Assembly: GCF_003573695.1 (NCBI RefSeq)
Contig: NC_039360.1
Coordinates: 124,706,336 to 124,770,335, forward strand
Direction of reading: 5' to 3'
Source of the DNA: Papaver somniferum
Taxonomy: Eukaryota > Streptophyta > Magnoliopsida > Ranunculales > Papaveraceae
Length of the DNA stretch: 64,000 nucleotides
Part shown: one piece after another, positions 46,864-58,311 of the stretch
Numbering within the stretch: the first letter of the stretch is position 1
Layout: every line of letters starts with the position of its first letter
Notes under the pieces: generated by a model
Database searches by the model: none
Seen by the model: only the letters and a program-made list of their open reading frames with translations
Told to the model about the DNA's origin: nothing
Position numbers and translations under genes: made by a program

Positions 46864-49155
46864 CTGAAACAACGGGGGTACAACAACCACACCCAATATT
46901 TCGCTTAGAAATCTGTATGGACAAAATCCAATATACTTTCTAGAAAATCAAATAAACAGTCAGACTCAATCTAGATAAAAAATATATCAAAGAGTTTATA
47001 TCTCAATCTCTCGATTTAATATATATACTCAAGTAAATAGAAATCTGCGAGTCTTTATCGAATACTAGGGAGATAACTTGGATGGTACCATTAACCAATA
47101 TCCAAGTGTCAATCAATTTAAATCAACAACCAAAAAGTCGGATATTCTAATTGATTGAACAACAAACAACCTGTGATATTTCAATTATATAACAAAATAT
47201 AATGCGACAAAAAAATAACACAGACACCAGAATTTTATTAACGAGGAAACCGCAAATGCAGAAAAACCCCGGGACCTAGTCCAGATTGAACACACATTGT
47301 ATTAAGCCGCTACAGACACTAGCCTACTCCAAATTAACTTCGGTCTGGACTGTAGTTGAACCCCAACCAATCTCACACTGATCCAAGGTACAGTTATGCT
47401 CCTACGTTTCTGATCCCAGCAGGATACTACGTACTTGATTCCCTTAGATGATCTCACCCACAACTAAGAGGTGCTACGACCCAAAGTCGAAAACTTTAAT
47501 AAACAAATCTGCATCACGCAAAAAAAATTATGGTAATAGATAAATCCGTCCCCCACGAATATACCTACGAGTTTTGTTCTGTCTTTTGATAAATCAAGAT
47601 GAACATGAACTAATTGATAAACCAGACTTATATTCCCGAAGAACATCCTAGTATTATCAATCACCTCACAATAATCTTAATCGACGCAGCGAAAAAAGAT
47701 ATTGCGGAATCACAAACGATGAGACGGAGTGTTTGTGATTACTTTTATATCTTGCCTATCGGAGATATCAATCTCAAGCCAATTATTACAATTGTACTCG
47801 TACGATAGAAACAGCAAGATCATATCACACAACTACGAGAAATTAGTATCGGTCTGGCTTCACAATCCCAATGAAAACTTTAAGTCGTTAACCTGGTTTA
47901 GAAGAAGAAACCAAAGGTTAACGGAGAATCGACTCTAGCTTAGAAAAACAAGTATCACACAGAAGGTGTGGGGATTAGGTTTCCCAGTTGCTAGAATTCT
48001 TCTTTATATATTATTTGAAATCAGGGTTTGCAATCAATGTTAGCTTGGTAACAAAGCATTTAATATTCACCGTTAGATGAAAACCTGATTAGATTCAAGC
48101 TAATATCTTTCAACCTTTAGATCGAAAACTAGCTTGTTACACACAAATGAAATGCACGTTTCTAGGCTTGTGTAACCGTACCCAAACTTGTACATTTGTT
48201 GGTTCAACAATAATCAACCAATGGTTAGCCATATGATCACTTTCATATCAACCATATTCTTCTTCACCATAACTAGTTCAAGTGACTCAAATGAACTGGT
48301 TAAAGAGTTGTTCAATTGCAAGGAAATCTTATGTAACTACACAAGACACAATCGAAGCAAAAACTATTTGATTCACTTGAATCGGTTCATGAACTATATA
48401 GCCACGGTTTGCAATTTGCATTCCTTATTTTATATAAGAATAAGTTCATAATCGTTTTTAGATATAACCTACTCAAGTTCGCGGACTGGATTCGCGGACT
48501 TAAGTTTCCGGACGGAGTTCACAAACTCCGGCAGAATTTCTCGATACGAGAATTTTCGCCCGTTCGCGGACTTGGCTCATGCCACCATACTGGTTCTCTT
48601 GATCATCAAAGTTCGCAAACTTCGGTTCAAGATATAAGGACTTATACATATATGTGTTTCCACAACAATGCTTATATCCTCCAATGGTTATATAATCTAA
48701 ACTTTCATTTCAATCATTGAAACATTATTAGAGGAAGTTATATAGTTGTTATTCACAAATCATTTTTCGTCAAAGCAATTTTCAAAATGATTGAAACATA
48801 ACATGACTTTTGTCACTAGGTAAAGATGAACTTGGTTAAAGCAAAATCTTACCAACACATATTTCGAGAAATAGATAGGCGAGATAAACTCGGCTCGAAA
48901 TAGCAAATGTGTATAATCTAAGTCTATATAGCAAAGCGATTTTTGTCTCAAGATAGGAGATAAATAGACTTTTGAGTGATAGATAAGTTCAAGTATCCAC
49001 ATACCTTTTAGTCGATGGAAGATCCACCGGTTCCTTGAGTAGTCCTTCGTCTTGTATGATGATTGCCACGGATTTCTTGAGCTCAAATACACTTTCTATC
49101 CTAGTCCGTGACCTTAGCTATACTAGACTAGAAATTAAAACTTATAGTTTTATAA
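46864..49155 (-). mobile_element. Antisense family A LTR, solo, missing its first about 80 bp
   Basis: On + it begins TGAAACAACGGGGGTACAAC, the diverged complement of the LTR end. It carries the conserved core CGAGGAAACCGCAAATGCAG at 47242-47261 and runs to TATAGTTTTATAAGTGCATC, where the last bases before TGTTAG are lost. No complement of the primer site stands to its left, so it is a solo or 3' LTR. Short frames on it are shadows. Confidence 0.75.
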
Positions 49156-49159
49156 GTGC

Positions 49160-49405
49160 ATCATCACCAAGGAATGCCCTGCTATGTATACGGTGAGGGA
49201 AGCACGAGAATTGGGGCGCACATATTATGTTCGGTAAGATTGTATAACTCGAATGGATTCTTCTAAAAAGGTATGTTTATAAACTTTAGCAATATTTGTG
49301 TTTTTATTTGCTTAGAGTACTTATAATGATCCATGTACCGTGCTTATCGTTCATTTCTACCTAACTTGATCTGTGTTTAAGGTTCTTAAAAGTTTGGGTA
49401 TGAAG
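49160..49405 (+). repeat. 245-bp direct repeat, left copy
   Basis: It starts CACCAAGGAATGCCCTGCTA and ends AAAAGTTTGGGTATGAAG. Nearly identical to 50510-50755. It contains AAAAAGGTATGT, a good splice donor, and ends after a TTCTTAAAAG acceptor-like site. Confidence 0.85.
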
Positions 49406-49441
49406 TCACTTGAATGTGATAATCTCCATTAAAAGTATTTT

Positions 49442-50494
49442 TTGTTGGAAGAGAAACTTGCAGAATCTGAATCAAGGATTAACTCCCAGCAAACAAGTTT
49501 CGTCGATAGAGAAAGCGCTTATCTCACTCGAGAAAAACGCCTTGAGGCTGATTTAACTACTGCTCTTGATAAAATCAAGATGTTGGAAGATGACTTGAAA
49601 AAGTTCAATACTAGTTCAATCAAATTAACCACTATGCTAGGATCAAGTAAAAATCATCGTGATACACGAGGATTGGGCTATAAGGGAATAGATGCTCCAA
49701 GTACTAGCAAAGAGGTAAAATTTGTCAAGGCTAGTGATGCTTATCAACAAAAGGTTTCCATTGATGGCAAAAGTGAAATATCTTCACCGGCAGTTAAGTT
49801 TCGAAAGAAAAATGTATATCAACCTCCAAAGTCAGCACACACAGATCGAGGTAAGAACATTCCTTATGTTTGTCACTATTGCGGAAATAAATATCACCTG
49901 GAAATGAGATGTCGTTTCCGTATAAGGAATGAGAAACTTCATGATGTTCTTGTTTGGGAATCACAAGAAGTTGTGAAAACAATATCATATGTTAAGACTA
50001 ATCCCCTTAACGCTACAGGTTGTAACTGTCCAACCTTTAGGCAAAGGAATCAGTGTTGTGATAAATCTAGATTTGCCTATAAACTTCATACGAATCCTTT
50101 TAACAATCTTAATGGTTATCAAAAGTATAACTTCGTAAAGACTAAGACAAGATCTGATGCTCCCAATTGGAGAAAGACTAACTTGCAAAAGAATAGTCAA
50201 TCCAATTCTCTTCCGAGCAATCTTGAAGAGATTAATGGGAAGAAGGTTCCGGTTGTTCCTAAACACACTCAGAAGTGGGTACCAAAGAAATCCAATGATT
50301 CTTTGAGTGTGAAAAGGAATGATCTTCCAGAAAATTCCATGACTATGGAGAAGGCAGTATCCATGATGTTGGAACTTAACAAGTTTTTTGGGGAAATGGA
50401 ATTGGATGTGAAAGGTTCTAAAAGTGACCCCTTTCATGATAATACAAAGGTCACTTGTGGTGAGCAATACATTGTTCACCCCAAGGCAACTTGA
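49442..50494 (+). pseudogene. gag: Copia-type gag C-terminal part/linker with coiled coil and CCHC knuckle
   Basis: 350 codons open. The frame continues upstream as KSLECDNLH, then a TAA (probably a mutated CAA), then KYFLLEEKLAES, so this is the interior of a longer gag whose N-terminus is gone. Residues 1-55 form a heptad-like coiled coil. The zinc knuckle CHYCGNKYHLEMRC (C144, C147, H152, C157) is a correct CX2CX4HX4C. A basic, Ser/Asn-rich linker follows, with KWVPKKS, a motif that precedes protease in SIRE-like copia gag-pol. It then ends at TGA without protease. It resembles the nucleocapsid-linker of a different copia lineage from the gag at 13868. The absence of pol suggests a non-autonomous element. 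Confidence 0.65.
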
Positions 50495-50509
50495 TTGTGT
50501 TGTAAGTAC

Positions 50510-50755
50510 ATCCTCACCAAGGAATGCCCTGCTATGTATACGGTGAGGGAAGCACGAGAATTAGGGCGCACATATTATGTTCGATAAGATTGTAGAATTC
50601 GAATGGATTCTTCTAAAAAGGTATGTTTATAAACTTGAGCAATATTTGTGTTTTTATTTGCTTAGAGTACTTATAATGATCCATGTACCGTGCTTATCGT
50701 TCATTTTTACCTAACTTGATCTGTGTTTAAGGTTCTTAAAAGTTTGGGCATGAAG
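50510..50755 (+). repeat. 245-bp direct repeat, right copy
   Basis: Second copy, 1350 bp from the first, with fewer than ten visible differences (for example GGGCGC kept, TCGGTAAG changed to TCGATAAG). Confidence 0.85.
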
Positions 50756-50784
50756 ATAGTAGTTCGGGGTATTTAGACTTCATG

Positions 50785-50915
50785 GTATACATACCAAGTA
50801 TGCATAACATCATTTAAAATCAAAATCCAGGGATTTAAGTATGCATACCCGTTTGCATACTGCTCCAGGATACGAAAATTCATTTGCAAACCCGTATGCA
50901 TACTTGACGTCGGTA
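50785..50915. repeat. Cluster of GTATGCATAC palindromes
   Basis: AGTATGCATA, AGTATGCATACCCGTTTGCATACT and CCCGTATGCATACTTGA occur within 130 bp; the ten-base palindrome GTATGCATAC is exact twice. Possible protein-binding or pairing sites. Confidence 0.65.
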
Positions 50916-51743
50916 TTCGGTAAATTTGTTTTGGCCGTAACTTCTTCGTCCAAACTCGGAATGACCTCATTATTTTTTAATTCTCTTCCTATTTGAATTA
51001 TATTTAAAATGGTAATGAGAAATCATAAATTTGAATGAGTCTAGGTTGGTCTTTGTCCCGTATCTTGTTTTGAGTAATTTTCTCCATTTTGGTCACACTT
51101 GTTCTACTTCTGTTTGACTTGGGCACTTGGATTCTTGGAGTAATTATTTTATAAGCTCATTTGTAGCTTTTACAATAATGATATTGGTGAATCACAAAGA
51201 AGGAAGTTCAAGATAGGCAGTAGTGCGCATTGATACGGGATTCTTGAATGTTCACAATCATCTTATGTGAACTATGATGCATGGTCTTTAACGCCTTTGT
51301 ATGATCTTCTTTGTTAAGAAAATTTTTTTATACGCCTTTGGTAACCACTCTTGGTGTAAACCCGTGCGAAAAAGATTGATTCTACCTTCAAAGGGCAAAG
51401 ATTGTTTTTGCAGTATTAATCTTTATTGGATTTATATATTGCAATGTGTTATGGGATATGTGTGTTTGTGTCCGTGAACTACGATTGTCCCATAATTTGT
51501 CAAAAGTTAAGTCTTTCATATGTCGATATGCATGTATTGATACAATAATGAATGAACTTTTGACATTACAAAAGTTAAGTTAAGCCTATTATGTCAATTA
51601 TTGATGGAAGATAGGTTAATTGTTTCAAGGATTATGTCTATTGTATGTCATTGTGCAAATGGTGATGGAAAATAGAATGAATCCGTGCTTATCCCACGGT
51701 ATAAGGTCGATCTCCGATCCAAAAATTTTGTATACATATTGTG

Positions 51744-52079
51744 TTGTTCCATAAGGTGTCTTATGTTGAGCACAACCGACTGAGTTATTTTTAGCTTAGT
51801 TGTTGCTCCGTGAGGTACTTTATCTCGATCATGTTCAACTAAATTAATCATTTTTGTTTGGTTATTTAGTTGTTGCTCCGTAAGTTTTCTTATGTCGAGC
51901 ATGACCAATTAAATTGATTACTTTTTATGATTAGTTTGGTTGTGTATTCCGATTAGATTAATTATAGGTTCTCTTGTGATTAATCTAATTGAGTTTTTTT
52001 TTTGAGTCTCCATAAGTTCACTTATGTCGAGCATTTCCGGTTAAATTAATCATGAATTCTCTTGTGATTAATTTAATTG
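51744..52079 (+). repeat. Tandem hairpin array, copy 2 (shorter)
   Basis: About five units. The terminal two stems are CGATTAGATTAATTA (51950-51964) with TGATTAATCTAATTG (51977-51991), and CGGTTAAATTAATCA (52038-52052) with TGATTAATTTAATTG (52065-52079). Each has 15 pairs including two G:U, around 12-nt loops ending CTCTTG. Linkers again read CTCCGTAAGTTTTCTTATGT CGAGCA. It lacks the two units equivalent to 20058 and 20147 in copy 1. Confidence 0.8.
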
Positions 52080-52628
52080 AGTATTTTTGATTCAAATTCA
52101 TACTTGTATGTGATTTGTTATGTCCAAAGAAATCCTTCTTTTCTTTTGAAATTAAGGTCGCTCTTGTTGTTCCTTCGGGAATGACATATTATGGGGGAGA
52201 GTTCTTAATTGAACTTGTGCATAATTGCCAAATCTTTGTGGGAAGTGTGGCTGTGGAATATTATAGGGGTTTTCTTGTATCTTTACAAACTCCTTGATGA
52301 ATGCATTTAGCTTCGGATTTATGATTGCATCTAAATAAGATGATATATTTTTGCTTTCTTTTGGTCAAGAAATGTCTCTTTCGGAAATTTCATTAGGATC
52401 CCGTTCTTGTACCTTTGCCAATTTTATTGACAAAATGGGGGAGAATTAATATGTAGTTCACACTACAAATACATATGGTTTTCGGATCATTATGTAAGGG
52501 GGAGTGGTTTCCATGTGAGATGGAGTATTGACTAAGGGGGAGTGATACATATCACCATAGTATTGTTGTTTAAGTTGTTATAAAATTGAACTTTGACGTT
52601 GTATAATGATACTATGACACTGTATAAC

Positions 52629-54335
52629 TGAAAAAGCGGGGTCTAACAACACCACCCAGTATTTCGCTTAGCAATCTGTATGGAAAAACTCCAATATACT
52701 TTTTATGAGAATCAACTAGACAGTTAGACTCAATCAATAAAAAGATATATCAAAGAGTTTATATCTCAATCTCTTGATTTGATCTTTACTCAAGCAAATG
52801 GAAATCTACGAGTCTTTATCAAAGAGAGATAACTTGGACGGTACCAAAGACCAGTGTCCAAGGATCAACCAATATCAATCAACAACCAAAGATTGGATTT
52901 CCAATTGATGATCACAAACGCACAACCTGTATTATTTAAATTATATAACAAATATAATGCGGAAATATAAATAACACAGACACCAGAATTTTGTTAACGA
53001 GGAAACCGCAAATGCAGAAAAACCCCGGGACCTAGTCCATATTGAATACTCACTGTATTAAGCCACTACAGACACTATCCTACTCCAAGCTAACTTCGGA
53101 CTGGACTATAGTTGAACCCCAATCAGTCTCACACTAATTCAAGGTACAGGTGTACTCCTACACCTCTGATCCCAACAGGACATTGCGCACTTAATTCCCT
53201 TAGTTGACCTCACCCGCAACCAAGAGTTGCTGCAACCCAAAATCGCAGACTTAATAATAAACAAATCTGTCTCACACAGAAAATTCTATCAAAGGATAAA
53301 TCTATCTCCCACAGAAGAAACCTAGGTTTTTGTTCCGTCTTATGATATGAAATCAAGGTGAACAGGAACCAATTGATAATTCGGTCTTATATTCCCGAAG
53401 AACAGCCGAGATTAATCAATCACCTCTCAATAGTCTTAATTGTATAAACAAGAGGACGTCGAGGAATCACAAACAGTGAGACGAAGATGTTTGTGACTTC
53501 TTTATCTTTCCTATCGAAGAACTCTCACGATCTCAAGCCAATCAATAAGATTTTACTCATATGATAGAAGATGCAAGATCAGATCACACAACTATGATAA
53601 AAATTTTATCGGTCTGGCTTCATAATCCCAATGAAGTCTTTAAGTCGTTAACCTGGTTTTAGAGAAGGAAACCAAAGGTTAGAGGAGAATCGACTCTAGC
53701 GAGCGCACTAGTATCACACAGACATGTGGAGATTAGTTTTGCCCAATGCTAGATGTCTCCTTTATATAGTCTTCAAATCAGGGTTTTGCCTTAGGTACAA
53801 AGCAATCAATATTCACCGTTAGATAAAAACTTGATTTAGATTCAAGCTAATATTTCTCAACCGTTAGATCGAAAACTTAGCTTGTCACACACACTTGAGA
53901 TATACGTTTACTGGGTTTGTGAAAACCGTGCCCAAACGTGTACGTGTATGTTGGTTCAACATAGTAACCCAAAATGTTAACCATATGAGCATTTCATATT
54001 AACCTTGTTCTTCTTCACCATAACTAGTTCAATTGAAACAAATGAACTAGTTAGAGAGTTGTTCAATTGCTATGAGATCTTATGTAACTACACAAGACAC
54101 AATTGAAACAAAGATGATTCGATTCGATTTGAATCGGCTCATGAACTTTATAGCCGCGGTTTGCATACTGCATTCCTTAGTAATTTAAGTTTCATGTTCA
54201 GAGCACATCTTTAGATCAAAACCCACTCAAGTACGCAAACAAGTTCGCGGACTTAAGGCAACCGGCAGAGTTTTCCAAACTCAGCAGAAAATCTCGGCAA
54301 GGAGACATCTGCCAGTTCGCGGACTAGAGCATAGC
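52629..54335 (-). mobile_element. Antisense family A LTR, truncated, inserted in the 3' region
   Basis: On + it begins TGAAAAAGCGGGGTCTAACA (complement of the LTR end). It has the conserved core at 52998-53031 and breaks off after CAGTTCGCGGAC, lacking about 0.6 kb of its start. No primer-site complement is present to its left. It interrupts the sense 3' region at GTATAAC. Confidence 0.75.
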
Positions 54336-54364
54336 TCAATCATCCTACAAATATTTTTAGAATT
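54336..54364 (-). other. Antisense family A 3'-region remnant, left flank of the full element
   Basis: CATCCTACAAATATTTTTAG AATT is the complement of the conserved 3' region start, and continues after the inserted element at 62973. Confidence 0.7.
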
Positions 54365-56716
54365 TGTTAGATCATAGCTCAGTCGACCTCGCATGCGTTG
54401 CTATCTCAAGCATGTTTGTCAATATTAGTGATCAAAACTATGAGCCTTGATTTCTAGCCTACATAGCTAAGTCTCGGACTAGGATAGAAAAGTGTAGTTG
54501 AGCTCAAGGACTTCATGGAGATTCATCATACAACGACGAAGATCTATACAAGGAACCGTGGAACTTCATCAACAAAAAGGTATGTGGAGACTTGAACTTA
54601 TCTATCACCCAAAAGTCTATCTATTCTATTTCCTAATTCTTATGAGACAAAAAGTCGTATGCTACATAGACTAGATCGTGTGTTGGTAAAGCATTTCGCT
54701 TTGATCAAGTTTATCTTCACCTAGTGACGAAAGTCATGAAAAGTTAAAATCACTTTGGGAATTGCTCTGACGTGAATCGGTCTGTGAATAACGGCTACAT
54801 AGCGTCCTCTAAGAATGTCTCAATGATTGTAATGAGAGTTTAGATTACATAACCGTGTATTCCTTGAATCGAAGTTTTCGAACTTTGTTGATCAAGAGAA
54901 ATCGGAAGGATTGTGGAATTGGCTTGCCAAGTCCGCGAACTGTCGGAAGTTCTCGACCGAGAATTTCTGCTAGATTTTCCAAAACTCGTTTGTGTGCTAA
55001 GTCCGCGAACTCATTCCACGAACCCAGTCCGTGAACTGGCGGAAGTTCTCTTTCCGAGAATTTCTGCTGAGTTTGGAAAACTCAACCGGTGTACTTAAGT
55101 CCGCGAACTTGTTTGTGAACTTAAGATGTTATGATCTAAAGATGTGCTCTGAATATGAAACTTAAATTACTAAGGAATGTTTTATGCAAACCGTGGCTAT
55201 AAATTTCATGAGCCGATTCAATCGAATCGAATCATCTTTGTTTCAATTGTGTCTTGTGTAATTACATAAGATCTCATAGCAATTGAACAACTTTTTAGCT
55301 AGTTCATTTGAGTCAGTTGAACTAGTTATGGTGAAGAAGAACAAGGTTAATATGAAATGCTCATATGGTTAACCTTTTGGGTTACTTGTTGAACCAAAAT
55401 ACACGTACACGTTTGGGCATGGTTTTCGCAAACCCAGTAAACGTATACCCAAGTGTGTGTGACAAGCTATGTTTTCGATCTAACGGTTGAGAAATATTAG
55501 CTTGAGTCTAAATCAGGTTTTCATCTGACGGTGAATATGGATTGCTTTGCAACTAAGGCAAAACCCTGATTTGAAGGCTATATAAAGGAGACATCTAGTT
55601 TTGAGCAAAACTAATCCCCACACGTTTGTGTGATACTAGTGCGCTCGCTAGAGTCGATTCTCCTTTAACCTTTGGTTTTATTCTTCTAAAACCAGGCTAA
55701 CGACTTAAAGACTTCATTGGTATTGTGAAGCCAGACCGATACTATTTTTATCGTAGTTGTGTGATCTGATCTTGCATCTTCTACCGTACGAGTAAAATCG
55801 ATTGATTGGTTTGAGATCGTGAGAGCTCTCCGCTAGGGAAGATAAAGAAGTCACAAACATTTTCGTCTCACTGTTTGTGATTCCTCGACAAACCGCCTGT
55901 GTAGTCAGGAAGGATTGTGGAAAGGTGATTGATTAATCTAGGCTGTTATTCGGGAATATAAAACCGGATTATCAATTGGTTCCTGTTCACCTTGATTTCA
56001 TATCTTAAGACGGAACAAAACCTAGGGTTTATCTGTGGGAGACAGATATATCCTTTCATAGACTTTTCTGCGTGAGACAGATTTGTTTATTATCAAGTCT
56101 ACGATTTTGGGTTGCTGCAACTCTTGGTTGTGGGTGAGATTAGCTAAGGGAATCAAGTGCGCAGTATCCTGCTGGGATCATAGGCGTAGGAGTACAACTG
56201 TACCTTGGATCGGTGGGAGACTGATTGGGGTTTAACTATAGTCCAGTCGGAAGTTATCTTGGAGTAGGCTAGTGTCTTTAGCGGCTTAATACAGTGTGTA
56301 TTCAATCTGGACTAGGTCCCGGGGTTTTTCTGCCTTTGCGGTTTCCTCGTTAACAAAATTTTGGTGTCTGTGTTATTTATTTTCCGCATTATATTTTATA
56401 TAATTGAAATAATACAGGTTGTGCGTTCGTGATCATCAATTGGAAATCCAACCTTTGGTTATTGATTGATATTGATTGATCCTTGGACATTGGTCTTTGG
56501 TACCGTCCAAGTATTCCTTGTGTTTGATTAGGGCTCGCTGATTTCTATTAGCTTGAGTAATATCAAAAACAAGAGAGAGATATTAACTCCTTGAGATACT
56601 TTTATCTAGATTGAGCCTGACTATCTAGTTGATTCTATAGCAAATTATTTCGGAGTTAGTCCATACAGATTGCTAAGAGAAATATTGGGTGGTGTTGTTT
56701 GACCCTCGCTTTTTCA
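54365..56716 (+). repeat. 5' LTR of the full family A element
   Basis: It starts TGTTAGATCATAGCTCAGTC and ends CCTCGCTTTTTCA (2352 bp). It is 54 bp shorter than its partner because of a deletion near 54690, at ACTAGATC|GTGTG. In the U3 part it has a doubled block with GTCCGxGAACTGxCGGAAGT (54930 and 55029). Confidence 0.9.
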
Positions 56717-56718
56717 AT

Positions 56719-56730
56719 TGGTATCAGAGC
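56719..56730 (+). promoter_or_regulatory. Primer binding site, initiator Met tRNA
   Basis: TGGTATCAGAGC two bases after the LTR end. Confidence 0.9.
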
Positions 56731-56782
56731 AGGCAAACACGTTTAAGACCTCATCAGTCTGTGTTTGTAGCGATCTGACTCT

Positions 56783-57924
56783 ATGGACAAGAGTAATATC
56801 CCTGATAAACGCGTCACCAGTAATAAAGATTCTCTCTCATATAAATCTATTAAAGAGAAAAGTTTGATCTCGAATATAGAGAAACCTTGCGGTTCGACGA
56901 GACAGACAAACCATGGCATGAGTGTTCATGATTACCCTTCGAAAGAGACCTTCTCTTCTAATGAATGGGATACAGCTGAAGAGAGTAAATTGATTCTAAA
57001 TCTTGTTAGAATTCAAGATGTTAGAATGAACCAGTTAAAACACCATGTCAATGTTCTTCTTGGTATTGTAAGAAATTGCGAAGTCCATGGCAACGCTGAA
57101 GATCAGTCATCATGCTTGACTCTTGAGGCCAGCCTCGAAAAGGATGCCTTGGATATTGAACGCCGCTTGAATAAACTCTCCATTCAAGGATGTTCAAAGC
57201 AATATAATGTACCAAGAACTTATGATGCTTTACATTCAGAAGCAAATACAGATGTTCCTAATGTTTCTTCCAATCATGAACTTGGGACATTCTATAAAAG
57301 AAACAACTCTTCTGATGATGATATTAAGACTACATCCTCCAATATTCCAATGATCAAAAGGTATGTCTTGTTTGTGAGACCAAGTGTTCTGTTAGACAAA
57401 AGAGAAACTCCAAGTTTAATAAAGACTCCTTAGTTCAACTTCAACACACCCTAAATTTGATTCTCAAAGGTATGAATGACATCTGTATGATTGAGCCAAT
57501 TGGTTTTCTTACCTATCATGTGTATGCAACCAGGAATGTCAGTATATTGAGTTCCTCCAATGTTCAAAGGCAGAATAGACGTCTTAATAAACATCGTCCA
57601 AAGGAAGTTCAATGCCTTGTCTCTAAAAGCAACATTGTTCCTGTTGAGAAAGTCATCCCAGAAGAAAGGAAAATTGATAAGATGATAAAATACATTAAAG
57701 AGATAATTGTAATATACAAAGAGCTTGTCAACATATTATCTTCCTCCTCATGTCAAGGCACTTCTGGTAAGAACTCTAACTATGTCTCTTACTTTGATGA
57801 CAGTAAATTTTATGATAATTACTCATGTCAAACAGGATCCCTCTCTAAGACTAAGAGGAAAAACAAACTTAACCAAAGACATAAACCTCGTAATGAGCAT
57901 GTGGCTCGTACTTGTGCTAATTAA
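56783..57924 (+). CDS. ORF1 of the full family A element, unrecognised, one probable frameshift
   Basis: It starts at an ATG in the same leader context (CTGACTCTATGGAC) as the gag of 13868, but the protein is different. The first frame (216 codons to 57433) begins MDKSNIPDKRVTSNKDSL. It has a helical part about residues 65-130 (LILNLVRIQDVRMNQLKHHV) and a Ser/Asp-rich C-terminal part. A second frame is open from about 57361 (VCLVCETKCSVRQKRN) through 57457 to a stop at 57924. It is basic, with a helical KIDKMIKYIKEIIVIYKELV segment and a KTKRKNKLNQRHKPRNE tail. Overlap of the two frames suggests one protein of about 380 residues broken by an indel near 57340-57360. A CxxCxxxxC cluster near the junction is not a standard knuckle. 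Function unknown; by position it replaces gag. Confidence 0.5.
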
Positions 57925-58311
57925 TCACAAGGTTCGAGAACTTACTCATATGAAATCCTGTTGAGTAAGTTGTGTTAAAAACAGGTATACTTGTTGGTTG
58001 CATCTGTTAAGTTAAGCTATTTTCTTATCGTCCATAGCTAAACTTGTGTTGACAGATCTGCTAAGATCAAGTATTGGTTAAGTCAAAAGAAGATGTTGCA
58101 TATTGTCTTAAAATTTGTTTTTAGGTCCTATTTTCAAATGTTTGAAGGACTTTATTTCTTGGGTATTTGTTGTACTCGAACGGATTCCGTTCTGGCCGAG
58201 TCAACAGTTTTTGTGAAACCCTAAATTGTTGTCCCCAAGGATAAATATCCAACCTCTTAGGGTTACAAGTCACGTACGTGAACTTCTGGTGGTTTTTGGA
58301 TTTTTCAAAGA
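57925..58311 (+). other. Spacer between ORF1 and the second ORF
   Basis: No recognisable feature. Includes the leader-like CACGTACGTGAAC (about 58272) shortly before the next ATG. Confidence 0.4.

Larger units (their letters stand above)
49156..52628 (+). mobile_element. Family A-type internal region (third element), sense orientation
   Basis: Order: 245-bp direct repeat, gag/linker frame, second copy of the repeat, AT-rich segment with GTATGCATAC palindromes, then the conserved 3' region with hairpin array (from about 51420). It is interrupted at 52628 by an antisense LTR after GACACTGTATAAC. It lacks its own LTRs. Confidence 0.7.

Noticed and set aside
49985..50479. 164-codon open frame on -
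   Set aside because: Shadow of the gag frame on +, which has the zinc knuckle and coherent codon content.
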